From Nocardioides speluncae (GTDB lineage: Bacteria; Actinomycetota; Actinomycetes; Propionibacteriales; Nocardioidaceae), in contig NZ_QEOO01000025.1 of the NCBI RefSeq assembly GCF_003121585.1, forward strand, positions 1 through 64,000: 64,000 nt of DNA, read 5' to 3'. Made by a program: the position numbers and the translations under genes. Under the pieces are notes generated by a model. That model saw only the letters and a program-made list of their open reading frames with translations, searched no databases and had not been told where the DNA came from. Numbering within the stretch: the first letter of the stretch is position 1; every line of letters starts with the position of its first letter. Shown here one piece after another: positions 25,482 through 34,384 of this stretch.

Positions 25482-27044
25482 TCAGCAGTCAAGCGTGCCG
25501 GTGGGGACGGTGCCATCGAGGAGGTAGGACTCGATGGCCTCGTCGACGCACTCGTTGCCGGAGTTGTACGCCGTGTGGCCGTCGCCGTCGCGCCGGATCA
25601 GCACCGCCGACTCGAGCTTGGAGGCCAGCGCCTCGGCCTCCTTCAAGGTCGTCGCGGGATCGCGCGTGGTGCCGGTGACCAGGATCGGGTCGATGCCGGT
25701 CGCATTGATCTGGTGGCGAGCGTGCAGCGAGCGGCCCTGGAAGCCGGAGCAGGTTGCCAAGCCATAGGCGGCCATCTTGCCGAAGATCGGTGACACCTTC
25801 TCGAAAGCCGGCACGCGAGCCGGGATCTTGTCGACCGTCAGCGACGATGGATCGTCGGCACAGGTGATCCCGACGAACGACTCCCAGGTGCCGTCGTAGT
25901 ACCAGCTATCACCGTCTGGCCAGCGGCCTGTGAACGCATCGGCAAACGACAGCAGCGCGGTGCCATCACCGGCGAAGGCGTCCTCGAAGGCAGACGTGAG
26001 CGAACTCCAGTACGCACGGCTGTAGAGCTGGGAGACGACGGCGCGGAGCGCGTGGCCCTCGGTCAGGTCGCGATCGGGGTCGTCGGTGTTGAGCGATGCG
26101 GCGTCCAGGCCATCGAAGAACTTCGAGATCCGGGCCAGCCCGGCCTCTCGCGATCCGCCGAGCACGCAATCGCCGCCCTCGACGCAGTCAGCGACGTAGG
26201 CCTCGAGCGCGGTCTGGAATCCCTTCACCTGTGAAGGCACTGCGGCATCGTCGTTCAGCTCACCCAGACCGCCATCGAGCACCATTCGGCCAACGCGCTC
26301 CGGGAACAGGTCGGCGTAGGTGGCGCCGAGCTTGGTGCCGTACGAAGCGCCGAAGTAGTCCAACCGCTCGTGGCGCAGCGCTGCACGAAGGACGTCCATG
26401 TCCCGCGCCACCTCGACAGTGGTGACGTGGGCATAGTACGGCGCATCGTCGTCCGCCGAACAGCCCGCTCCGAACGCCTCGGTGGCCTCAGCGAACTCAG
26501 CCCGCTCGGCCGCGTCATCGGGCGTCGGATCCAGAGCAAGGTACTCGTCCATGGCGCTGTCGCTCAGACAGTCGAAGAAGCTTGACGAGCCCGTTCCCCT
26601 GGGATCGAAGCCAACTATGTCGAACCGTTCGAGGATCGGGTGAGCGAAGACCTCGCCGGCAACGTCCGCAAAGTCCATGCCGCTGTGGCCAGGCCCGCCC
26701 GGGTTGACAACCAGCGATCCCATCCGCCGGGCAGGGTCCGCAGGCACCCTCAGCACGCTGATCCGACCGCGATCGCCGCGGGGCTCAGCGTAGTCGAGCG
26801 GCACCTTCAACAGGGCACACTCGTGGTCGTCGTCGAACCAGTCGTCGTACCACTCGTCGCAGCTCCGCCAGAAGAGCTTCTGGGAGTAGTACACCTCCAG
26901 GCCCTTCGGTGCGCCGGCTAGCGGGTCGGTGAGAACCGGCCGGACGGGCGGCCCAGCGAACTCGTCGACGACGTGGTCGGCGGATGCCATCGCGAAGAGT
27001 CCTACAAGCTCGAGCAGGAGGACGGCGAGGTACAGCCGTCTCAC
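25482..27044 (-). CDS. Secreted alpha/beta hydrolase of the TAP type, copy 2
   Basis: The 520-residue protein has a hydrophobic export segment (residues 4-19), then an alpha/beta hydrolase core and a TAP-like C-terminal domain. The nucleophile is the serine in GASYGTKLG, the acid lies in VTGTTRDPAT and the histidine in DGDGHTAYNSG. Family members are tripeptidyl aminopeptidases or related esterases. The GTG at 27044 is chosen because it places the signal segment at the N-terminus; an upstream ATG would lie inside the preceding gene. It is a tandem paralogue of the gene at 27055-28620, with a nearly identical C-terminus. Confidence 0.85.
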   Translation of the reverse strand: MRRLYLAVLLLELVGLFAMASADHVVDEFAGPPVRPVLTDPLAGAPKGLEVYYSQKLFWRSCDEWYDDWFDDDHECALLKVPLDYAEPRGDRGRISVLRVPADPARRMGSLVVNPGGPGHSGMDFADVAGEVFAHPILERFDIVGFDPRGTGSSSFFDCLSDSAMDEYLALDPTPDDAAERAEFAEATEAFGAGCSADDDAPYYAHVTTVEVARDMDVLRAALRHERLDYFGASYGTKLGATYADLFPERVGRMVLDGGLGELNDDAAVPSQVKGFQTALEAYVADCVEGGDCVLGGSREAGLARISKFFDGLDAASLNTDDPDRDLTEGHALRAVVSQLYSRAYWSSLTSAFEDAFAGDGTALLSFADAFTGRWPDGDSWYYDGTWESFVGITCADDPSSLTVDKIPARVPAFEKVSPIFGKMAAYGLATCSGFQGRSLHARHQINATGIDPILVTGTTRDPATTLKEAEALASKLESAVLIRRDGDGHTAYNSGNECVDEAIESYLLDGTVPTGTLDC

Positions 27045-27054
27045 GGCGAGCCCA

Positions 27055-28620
27055 TCAGCAGTCCAGGGTGCCGGTGGGGACGGTGCCGTCGAGGAGGTAG
27101 GACTCGATGGCCTCGTCGACGCACTCATTGCCGGAGTTGTACGCCGTGTGGCCGTCGCCGTCGCGGCGGATCAGCACCGCCGACTCGAGCTGGGAGGCCA
27201 GCGCCTCGGCCCACTTCAGCGGGGTGGCGGGGTCGCGGGTGGTGCCGGTGACCAGGATCGGGTCGGCCCCCGCGGCGCGCACCTGGTGGCGGGCGTCGGG
27301 CGAGCGGTGCTCGAAGCCGCCGCAGAAGATCATTCCGTAGGCGAAGATCTCGCCGAAGGTGGGCGCGACCTTCTCGAAGGCCGGCACCTGCGCCGCCACC
27401 TTGTCGACCGGCAGCGACCACGGGTCGTCGAGGCAGCTGATCGCGAGGAACGCCTCGGAGCTGTTGTCGGTGTAGCCGCCCGGCCCACGCGAGGCGTAGG
27501 CGTCGGCGAAGGAGAGCAGCAGGGTGCCGTCGCCGTCGAACGCCGACGCGAGCGCGGGGGTCAGCAACTCCCAGTAGTCCTGGTTGTAGAGCGTGGCGGC
27601 GATGCCGTAGAAGGCGTAGCCGATGGTCAGGTCGCGCTCGTCGGGGTCGTCGGTGTCCACCGGCTCGGCGTCCACGTCGTCGAGGAACTTCGACAGCCGA
27701 TCGAGTCCCTTCTCCCGCGACGAGCCGAGGAAGCAGTCGCCGCCGTCGACGCAGTGGTCGATGTAGGCGTTCAGCGCGGTCTCGAAGCCCTCGGCCTGCT
27801 GCAGCGACGCGTCCCGCGATGACAGCGCGGGGTCGACGGCGCCGTCGAGGACCAGCCGGCCGACCCGGTCGGGGAACAGGTCGGCGTACGTCGCACCCAG
27901 CTTGGTGCCGTACGACGCACCGAGGTAGTCGAGCCGCTCCTGGCCGAGCACTGCTCGGAGCACGTCCAGGTCGCGGGCGGCCTCCACCGTGGAGACATGC
28001 GCGTCGACGCCGGCGCTCAGCCGGGCGCAGCCGGCGCCGAACGCCGCGGCTTCCTGGGCGAACGCCTTCCGCTCGGCAGCGTCGTCCGGCGACGGGTCGA
28101 TGGCGAAGTGCTCGTCCAGCGCATTGTGGCCGAGGCAGTCGACGGCCGCCGAGTCACCGGTGCCGCGCGGGTCGAAGCCGACGATGTCGTAGTGCTCGAG
28201 CAGCGGGTCGCGGAAGACCTGGCGGGCCTGGGCGGCGTACGTCGTACCCGGAGCGCCCGGTCCACCCGGGTTGACCACGAGCGAGCCGATCCGCCGGTCG
28301 TCTGGTGCCGGCACCCGGAGCAGCGCGATCTCGATCTGCTCGCCGCCAGGCTTGGCGTAGTCGAGCGGCACCTTGAGCTTGGCGCACTCGTGCTCGTCGC
28401 AGTCCTCCCACTGGAGGTCCTGCGAGTAGTACTCCTCGAGCCCCTTCGGCGCCCCCTCGCCCGAGTCGGCGGTCGGCCGCAGGTCCGGCCGGGGCCGGTC
28501 GCTCGACCTCACCCCGTCGTCGGTGCCGTTGTCGCCGTCGTCGATAAGGACGTACGCCGCGGTCGCGAGCGCTGCCAGCACCAGGGCAAGCACCAGCAGT
28601 CCGGCCACAATCTTCGTCAA
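27055..28620 (-). CDS. Secreted alpha/beta hydrolase of the TAP type, copy 1
   Basis: The 521-residue protein has an N-terminal signal/anchor (residues 5-26), an acidic linker, an alpha/beta hydrolase core with GASYGTKLG, and a TAP-like C-terminal domain (VTGTTRDPATPLK and DGDGHTAYNSG). It probably removes peptides or acyl groups outside the membrane. It lies just downstream of holB with a three-base gap, so it may share the tmk-holB transcript. Its paralogue follows after about ten bases. Confidence 0.87.
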   Translation of the reverse strand: MTKIVAGLLVLALVLAALATAAYVLIDDGDNGTDDGVRSSDRPRPDLRPTADSGEGAPKGLEEYYSQDLQWEDCDEHECAKLKVPLDYAKPGGEQIEIALLRVPAPDDRRIGSLVVNPGGPGAPGTTYAAQARQVFRDPLLEHYDIVGFDPRGTGDSAAVDCLGHNALDEHFAIDPSPDDAAERKAFAQEAAAFGAGCARLSAGVDAHVSTVEAARDLDVLRAVLGQERLDYLGASYGTKLGATYADLFPDRVGRLVLDGAVDPALSSRDASLQQAEGFETALNAYIDHCVDGGDCFLGSSREKGLDRLSKFLDDVDAEPVDTDDPDERDLTIGYAFYGIAATLYNQDYWELLTPALASAFDGDGTLLLSFADAYASRGPGGYTDNSSEAFLAISCLDDPWSLPVDKVAAQVPAFEKVAPTFGEIFAYGMIFCGGFEHRSPDARHQVRAAGADPILVTGTTRDPATPLKWAEALASQLESAVLIRRDGDGHTAYNSGNECVDEAIESYLLDGTVPTGTLDC

Positions 28621-28623
28621 AGC

Positions 28624-29766
28624 TCAGTTTCCTTCCGGGAGCCGCAAGGCCACCATCATCGACTCCAGCGCCAAGGCCGGCGGCACGTTGAACTCCAGCA
28701 TCTGCTCCCGCGCGGTGAAGATCGCCTCGATCCGGCGCAGGTGCTCCTCCGGCGTGGAGAGCCGGACGAGGGTGTCCAGGTCGGTGCGCAGCTCCTCATT
28801 GACCAGCGCTCCCCGCGCGCCGGTGCCGACCGCGATCGCGTCACGGTAGACCGAGGCGATGTCCATCAGCCCGCGGTCCACGACGTCGAGCTGGCGGCGC
28901 TTGGCGCGGGTCTTCTGACCACGCTCCAGAGCCGCGAGGGCAGGAGCGTACTCACGCGGGCGACGGCCGCGCTCGACCACGCCGTACGCCGCGTCCAGGT
29001 CGGCCTTCTCCCGCGCGTCCAGCTCGGTGGTGATCGCCTCGGCCTCGTCCTTGGCCACGTCGACCAGGCTGGTGGCGGCGGCCATGCAGGCGCCAAGCGA
29101 GCGCAGCCGGGCCGGGATCGCGACCACCTCGCGGCGCCGGTTGCGGGTGGCCTCGTCGCGGGCCAGCGCCTTGGCCCGGCCGATGTGGCCCTGGCTCGCG
29201 CGGGCGGCGTACGACGCGACCGCCTCGTGGACCTCCTCGGTGCGGACCAGGAACGCCGCGACGTCGGCCGTCGCCGGAGTGCTCAGCGTGACCAGCCGGC
29301 AGCGGGAGCGGATCGTCTGCAGCACGTCCTCGACCGTCGGCGCACACAGCATCCAGACCGTCCGCGGCGTGGGCTCCTCGATCGCCTTCAGCAGCGCGTT
29401 GCAGGCCTGGTCGGTGAGCCGGTCGGCGTCCTCGACGATCATGATCTGCCAGCGCTGCCCGGCCGGCGCCAGCGACGAGGAGCGCACCAGCGCCCGCACC
29501 TCGTCGACACCGATCGACAGCTTCTCGGTGCGCACGACCGAGACGTCGGCGTGCGAGCCGGCGAGCACCGTCGTACACGAGTGGCACTCGCCGCAGCCGC
29601 CGCGCTCACACTGCAGGGCTGCCGCGAAGGCGATCGCCGCGTTGGAGCGGCCCGAGCCGGGCGGGCCGGTGAACAGCCAGGCGTGGGTCATGCCGTGACC
29701 GGCCACCGCATTCTTCAGCGTCTCGATCATCGGCCGCTGGCCGACGAGAGAGTCCCAAACCGTCAT
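28624..29766 (-). CDS. holB: DNA polymerase III delta-prime subunit
   Basis: The 380-residue clamp-loader subunit has the AAA+ Walker A-like GPPGSGRSN near residues 34-42, with arginine in the lysine position as expected for the non-hydrolysing delta-prime. It also has a four-cysteine zinc site (CERGGCGECHSC) and the conserved SRC motif (IRSRCRLVTL). It loads the beta clamp together with the tau/gamma and delta subunits. The ATG overlaps the stop of the MFS-tmk gene (ATGA). Confidence 0.92.
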   Translation of the reverse strand: MTVWDSLVGQRPMIETLKNAVAGHGMTHAWLFTGPPGSGRSNAAIAFAAALQCERGGCGECHSCTTVLAGSHADVSVVRTEKLSIGVDEVRALVRSSSLAPAGQRWQIMIVEDADRLTDQACNALLKAIEEPTPRTVWMLCAPTVEDVLQTIRSRCRLVTLSTPATADVAAFLVRTEEVHEAVASYAARASQGHIGRAKALARDEATRNRRREVVAIPARLRSLGACMAAATSLVDVAKDEAEAITTELDAREKADLDAAYGVVERGRRPREYAPALAALERGQKTRAKRRQLDVVDRGLMDIASVYRDAIAVGTGARGALVNEELRTDLDTLVRLSTPEEHLRRIEAIFTAREQMLEFNVPPALALESMMVALRLPEGN

Positions 29767-31841
29767 GCCTTGACCTCCGCCTGCTTGGCCTGGTCGAGCA
29801 GCGGCGCCAGCCGGCGGCGTACCTCCTCGGCGATCTCCGCGACCGGTCGCCGGCCGTCGATCACCAGGTAGTGCTCGGGGGCCGACGAGGCCATCCGCAG
29901 GAACGCCTCCCGCACCCGGCCGTGGAAGTCCGCGGACTCCTGCTCGATCCGGTCGCGGCCTTCGAAGCGGGACATGCCGTCGGCCGGAGGAAGGTCGAGT
30001 ACGACGGTCAGGTGCGGCCGCAGGTCGCGGGTCGCCCACCGGGCCATCCGCTCCAGCTCGTTGTCGGGCAGCGCGCGGCCGGCGCCCTGGTAGGCCAGCA
30101 GGGAGTCGACGTAGCGGTCGGAGATGACCACCTCACCGCGGTTGAGCGCGGGCGCGACGACGGTGTCGATGTGCTCGGCCTTGTCGGCGGCGTACAGCAG
30201 CGCCTCGGTGCGGTCGGACAGGTCGCCGGTCTCCGGGGAGAGCACGATCCGGCGGACTTCCTTGCCGACCTCGGTGTCGCCGGGCTCGAAGGTCAGCAGC
30301 ACCGAGTAGCCCTCGGCCTCCAGCCACTCGCGCAGCATGCGCGCTTGGGTGGACTTGCCGGCCCCCTCGCCGCCCTCGAAGCACACGAAGACACCGGTGG
30401 CGGAGTAGACGCCCCCACCCTTGAACACGTTGCGCAGATCCTGGCTCAGCGGAATCCCCTTCCGGTCGTCCATGTGACGGTACGAGGTGACACCGACAAT
30501 GGTCATCAGCACCCCCGCCAGCAGGAACGTCGCGGCGGCGCCGCCGTACACAACGGACGTGTCATCGGAGAGCTCGTACTCGTGCCTGCCGATCAAGCCT
30601 GCCACCAGCGGCGCCAGCGCCAGCACCGTCGACATCACCAGTCTGCTCATCGAGCCGACGAACGCGAAGGTCCGCGACCGCATGTCCTCCGGAATCTCCA
30701 AACCGAGCAGGGTGTTGCCGGTGATCCAGCAGACGCCCGCGCAGAAGCCGAGCAGCATCGCGAACAGGCTCACGAACTCCAGCTTCTGTAGCAGCGCCAG
30801 CGGCAGCATGAGTACGCCGTCCGCGACCAGCGCCAGCCCGAACAGCCGCCGCCGGGACAGCCCGCGCAGCAGCCTCGGCCCGCCCCACATGCCGACCCCG
30901 AGGCCGAGCGTGACCGCGGTGAACAGCAGGCCGTAGCCGGTATCGCCGCCGCCGATGTCGGAGACGAAGACCCGGGCCAGCCCGATCACCACGCCACCGG
31001 CGGCGAACGCGCCGAGGATGCCCATGACCAGGCCGCGGGCGAGCGGGTTGGTGGCGATGTAGGCCCAGCCGCCGACGACCGTGCCCCAGACGCCGGCCCG
31101 CTTGGCGTACTCGGACGGCCCGCGCGGGATCGTGGTCAGGGTGCCGAGGAAGGCCCCGGAGACGGCGTACCCGGCGGCGGTGAGGAACAGCGCGAGGTAG
31201 AGCGGGTTGAGCGGCTGGCCGTCGAAGACCAAGTTGGTGGCGCTGGCGAGGTAGGTGAGCGCGGTGAAGATCAGCGCGCCGGGCAGGGCGCTGCCGTACG
31301 TCGTCGCCAGGTTGACCTGGTTGGCGGCCTGGAGCCGGTGCGGCGGCACCAGCTGCGGGATGGTCGCGTCCTTCGCCGGCCCCCAGATCACGCTCACGCA
31401 CTCGATGAGCAGGGTCGCCGCGAAGATCCAGTAGAGGTTGTCGACCAGCGGCATGCTCGCGTAGAGCGCGGCGCGGGCGTAGTCGCCGGCCACGAGCACG
31501 GCCTTGCGGTCGAAGCGCTCCGCGATCCAGCCGGCTAGCGGTCCGAGGATCAGCGCGGGCACCACGCGTAGGAAGAGCACGCCGGCGATCGCGAAGTTCT
31601 GCAGCTTGTAGTCGTCGGTGCCGTGGCCGAGCACCGCGCCGAGGTCCTCGGCGCTCTTGTTGGCCAGCGCGGTGATCGCGAGCAGGCCGACCCACTCGCC
31701 GAGACTGGCCAGGCCGAGCCCGATCCACATCGTCCGGTAGTCGCGGATCTTGAGCACCGCAGAGATGGAGTGAGGGGGTGCGTGAGTGAGGTCGGCGTCG
31801 GTCGCGGGAGTCCGCTCGGCCGGGATCACGGCCGACACCAT
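29763..31841 (-). CDS. tmk: Fused MFS transporter and thymidylate kinase
   Basis: The 692-residue protein joins an MFS-type domain (about residues 25-445, twelve helices by eye) to a C-terminal thymidylate kinase (about 480-692). The kinase part has the P-loop FEGGEGAGKST, the DR(Y) motif ISDRYVDS and a LID-like SRFEGRDRIEQE. It phosphorylates dTMP to dTDP. No stop or start interrupts the join, so one polypeptide is expected. Such fusions are known in actinobacteria as bifunctional MFS/dTMP kinases; the reason for coupling and the transported substrate are unknown. It is coupled to holB. Confidence 0.92.
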   Translation of the reverse strand: MVSAVIPAERTPATDADLTHAPPHSISAVLKIRDYRTMWIGLGLASLGEWVGLLAITALANKSAEDLGAVLGHGTDDYKLQNFAIAGVLFLRVVPALILGPLAGWIAERFDRKAVLVAGDYARAALYASMPLVDNLYWIFAATLLIECVSVIWGPAKDATIPQLVPPHRLQAANQVNLATTYGSALPGALIFTALTYLASATNLVFDGQPLNPLYLALFLTAAGYAVSGAFLGTLTTIPRGPSEYAKRAGVWGTVVGGWAYIATNPLARGLVMGILGAFAAGGVVIGLARVFVSDIGGGDTGYGLLFTAVTLGLGVGMWGGPRLLRGLSRRRLFGLALVADGVLMLPLALLQKLEFVSLFAMLLGFCAGVCWITGNTLLGLEIPEDMRSRTFAFVGSMSRLVMSTVLALAPLVAGLIGRHEYELSDDTSVVYGGAAATFLLAGVLMTIVGVTSYRHMDDRKGIPLSQDLRNVFKGGGVYSATGVFVCFEGGEGAGKSTQARMLREWLEAEGYSVLLTFEPGDTEVGKEVRRIVLSPETGDLSDRTEALLYAADKAEHIDTVVAPALNRGEVVISDRYVDSLLAYQGAGRALPDNELERMARWATRDLRPHLTVVLDLPPADGMSRFEGRDRIEQESADFHGRVREAFLRMASSAPEHYLVIDGRRPVAEIAEEVRRRLAPLLDQAKQAEVKA

Positions 31842-31898
31842 AAGGGACGGTGTCGTCAGGCAGGTGAACGCAGAGATTTACTGGTCGTGCAGGTGGTC

Positions 31899-32357
31899 TC
31901 AGCGCTCGGCGTACGACGTCAGCCGGGTGGCCAGCTGGCCGATCACGGAACCCAGGGCCTTCTCGAAGATCCGGCCGGTGCCGGGGACCCGCTCGGTGAA
32001 CTCGCCGCGCCAGCTGATCTCGGTACGGCCGTCGGCGGTCGGCGCGAACCGGACCTCGGCGTGGTAGCCGGAGATCGGCGCCAGGCCGAGCAGCTTGTAG
32101 GCGTGCCGGTAGCCGCCAACTGCGTCCTGCTCGTACGCCGTCGTCTCCTCCTTGACGCCGAGCGGGCCGACGCCGAGCTTGCGGACCGCACCGACGCCGG
32201 CGTCCTCGAGTGCGCCGCGGCGCGCCCATGAGGAGGACGGGATCAGCGGTCCCGCCCACTCCGACCATCGGCTGCCGTCGGCGACCAGCCCGAACAGCGT
32301 GGACGCGGGGGCGGAGCTGGTGCGGTTCACCTCGAAGGCGAAGGACTTTCCGGCCAT
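31899..32357 (-). CDS. SRPBCC-family protein (polyketide cyclase-like)
   Basis: The 152-residue protein fits the START/SRPBCC fold: FEVNRTSSAPASTLFGLVAD at the start, WSEWAGPL, and a strand-rich middle ending in ISWRGEFTE with a long C-terminal helix. Members bind hydrophobic ligands or act as cyclases/aromatases. There is no operon partner that would define a ligand. It lies 57 bp upstream of the MFS-tmk gene on the same strand and may be cotranscribed. Confidence 0.75.
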   Translation of the reverse strand: MAGKSFAFEVNRTSSAPASTLFGLVADGSRWSEWAGPLIPSSSWARRGALEDAGVGAVRKLGVGPLGVKEETTAYEQDAVGGYRHAYKLLGLAPISGYHAEVRFAPTADGRTEISWRGEFTERVPGTGRIFEKALGSVIGQLATRLTSYAER

Positions 32358-32421
32358 GCTTCCTCCTGCTGATCGGGAGCTACCGGTTGCAGACTAGTGC
32401 GGTTCGGCGCGGCCGCAGTCG

Positions 32422-33084
32422 CTAGGGCGGCACCTGGAACAGGGCCATGAACTGCTGCAGCAGCCGCCAGTCGCCGTCGACCTCGAGCCGGCCGGCGCGC
32501 TCGGCGGCCCGCAGGGTCTGGAGCCCGAAGGCGACCGACTCGAGGGTGTCCGGGTCGGTGGTGACGGCGACGTCGTGCTGGTCGGCCGCGCCGCGGGCGA
32601 TCGCGAGCGCGCCGTCCGCGACCTGGACCCGGAAGGTCGCCGTCTCGAAGCGGACCTCGACCGTCACCGCGAGGTCGCCGGCGGTCTCCGGGTCGAAGGC
32701 GTTCCTGAGCGCCAGCATCGCGGCGTCACAGCCGAGCGGTACGTCGTGGGCGAAGGCGGGCGAGCCGGCACCCCACCGCTGCAGGCCCAGGAGCACCGGC
32801 TCCAGCTCGGCACCCCACTCGGTCAGCTCGTAGACCATCGCCGAGGCCGGGGCCGGCAGCTTGCGGCGACGGACCACGCCGGACTCCTCCAGCTCCCGCA
32901 GCCGCTGGCTGAGCACGTTCGGGCTGCCCTGGGGCAGGCCGACACGGAGATCGGTGAAGCGCTTCGGCCCGAACAGCAGGTCACGCACGATCAGCAGCGC
33001 CCATCGCTCCCCGACGACGTCGAGGGCGTGGGCCGACGTACAGCCGTCTCCGTAGGTGCGCATCGAGCCTGTCACGGCACCCAT
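32422..33084 (-). CDS. HxlR-family regulator with SCP2-like C-terminal domain
   Basis: Residues 10-110 form an HxlR winged helix (CTSAHALDVVGERWALLIVR, then DLRVGLPQGSPNVLSQRLRE). The remaining 100 residues look like a sterol-carrier (SCP2) domain, ending in WRLLQQFMALF. The combination suggests a one-component sensor in which the lipid-binding domain controls DNA binding. ATGs at 33084 and 33063 are both possible starts. It diverges from an MFS transporter across an operator-like region. Confidence 0.83.
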   Translation of the reverse strand: MGAVTGSMRTYGDGCTSAHALDVVGERWALLIVRDLLFGPKRFTDLRVGLPQGSPNVLSQRLRELEESGVVRRRKLPAPASAMVYELTEWGAELEPVLLGLQRWGAGSPAFAHDVPLGCDAAMLALRNAFDPETAGDLAVTVEVRFETATFRVQVADGALAIARGAADQHDVAVTTDPDTLESVAFGLQTLRAAERAGRLEVDGDWRLLQQFMALFQVPP

Positions 33085-33096
33085 CCTAGCGGATTC

Positions 33097-33153
33097 AGTC
33101 CTAAATTTGAAATATTTGATTGACTTTCAGGATGCTCTAGTCCTAATTTAGGA
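33097..33153. promoter_or_regulatory. Candidate HxlR operators and MFS promoter
   Basis: AGTCCTAAATTT (33097-33108) is repeated as AGTCCTAATTTA (33139-33150). The second copy belongs to a 13-bp palindrome TCCTAATTTAGGA (33141-33153) that includes the ribosome-binding sequence of the MFS gene. A promoter-like pair TTGACT (33120-33125) and TAATTT (33144-33149), 18 bp apart, overlaps it. The region is strikingly AT-rich. Binding here would block both transcription and ribosome access for the MFS gene. Confidence 0.6.
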
Positions 33154-33155
33154 GT

Positions 33156-34373
33156 ATGAAGTTCGACAAGGTGACCACGAGGCTGCTCCCGCTCTTCGCC
33201 GCGTTCTTCCTGGGCGGGGTGGCGTTGTGGGTGCCGATCGAGAAGCTGTTCCTGGTCGAGATCGGCTTCACCCCGCAGACCGTGGGCGTGATGGCGGCGG
33301 CGTACGCCGCGCTGGTGCCGCTGCTCGAGGTGCCGTCCGGGATCCTGGCCGACCGGTGGAGCCGCCGTGGCGTGCTGATGATCGGCAACCTCGGCGCCTT
33401 CGCCAGCGTGCTGCTGGGCGGGCTCAGCACCAACGTCGGGACCTACATCGCCGCGGCGATGCTGCTCGGCGTCTACTTCGCGATGCAGTCCGGCACCTTC
33501 GATGCGATCGTCTACGACACCGTGCTCGAGGAGACCGGCAGCAGTGACCGCTTCGAGTCGGTGATCGGCCGGGTTCGGCTGGCCGAGAGCGCGGCCCTGG
33601 TGCTCGGCGCCCTCGCCGGCGGTGCGCTGGCCGCGGCGACCGAGCCGCGGGTCACCTACTTCGCGACGCTGCCGTTCCTGGTCGCCTCCACGCTCTGCCT
33701 GCTCGCCTTCCGCGAGCCGGTGCTGCACCAGCAGGGCGAGTCCCGGTCGCTGCGGGAGCACGTCTCGGTGACCGCCCGCACCCTGCGCCGCAACCCGCGG
33801 CTGCTGCCGGTCGCGGCGCTCCTGATCCTCGCCGGGCTGGTGACGACCACGCTGTTCGAGTTTGGGCCGCTCTGGCTGGTCGACGGCGATGCCGGCGCCG
33901 CGGCGTACGGCCCGATGTGGGCGGCATTGATGGCGGCACTCGGACTGGGCGGGATACTGGCCGGCCGGTTCAGGTTCGACACATCCGCGGCGCAGGCCGC
34001 GACCGCTGTGGTGCTGCTGGGCGCCGGCGCGGTACTCGTCCTCGTCGAGTCGCTGCTGCTGGTCACGGTCGCGCAGGTGCTGCTGGTGGCGCTCACGGTG
34101 ACCCTGGCGATCTTCTTCACCAGGCTGCTCCACGACGGCGTCGCCTCCGACGTCCGGTCCGGGGTGGCCTCCGGAGTCGGCGCCGCGACCTGGCTGGTGT
34201 TCCTGCCGTTCGCGCTGCTGTTCGGCTGGGTCAGCGAGCGCTGGGGCGTGCACGCGGCGGGCTCGCTGCTGCTGCTGGCCGGCGCCGCCGCCGTACCGCT
34301 GCTGCTGGTCGTGACCCGGCGCGGCACACCGACCGCACCGGAGGTCGTCGTGCGTGAGCCGATCGCGGCCTAG
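33156..34373 (+). CDS. MFS efflux transporter
   Basis: The 405-residue protein has twelve predicted membrane helices and an MFS loop motif after helix 2 (GILADRWSRRGVL). It is probably a proton-driven drug exporter, judged from the divergent HxlR-type regulator, but its substrate is not known. The ATG follows AGGAG that is part of the operator palindrome. A 398-residue AGE-family gene follows 12 bases later and may be cotranscribed. Confidence 0.87.
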   Translation: MKFDKVTTRLLPLFAAFFLGGVALWVPIEKLFLVEIGFTPQTVGVMAAAYAALVPLLEVPSGILADRWSRRGVLMIGNLGAFASVLLGGLSTNVGTYIAAAMLLGVYFAMQSGTFDAIVYDTVLEETGSSDRFESVIGRVRLAESAALVLGALAGGALAAATEPRVTYFATLPFLVASTLCLLAFREPVLHQQGESRSLREHVSVTARTLRRNPRLLPVAALLILAGLVTTTLFEFGPLWLVDGDAGAAAYGPMWAALMAALGLGGILAGRFRFDTSAAQAATAVVLLGAGAVLVLVESLLLVTVAQVLLVALTVTLAIFFTRLLHDGVASDVRSGVASGVGAATWLVFLPFALLFGWVSERWGVHAAGSLLLLAGAAAVPLLLVVTRRGTPTAPEVVVREPIAA

Positions 34374-34384
34374 GAGCGGCATGG

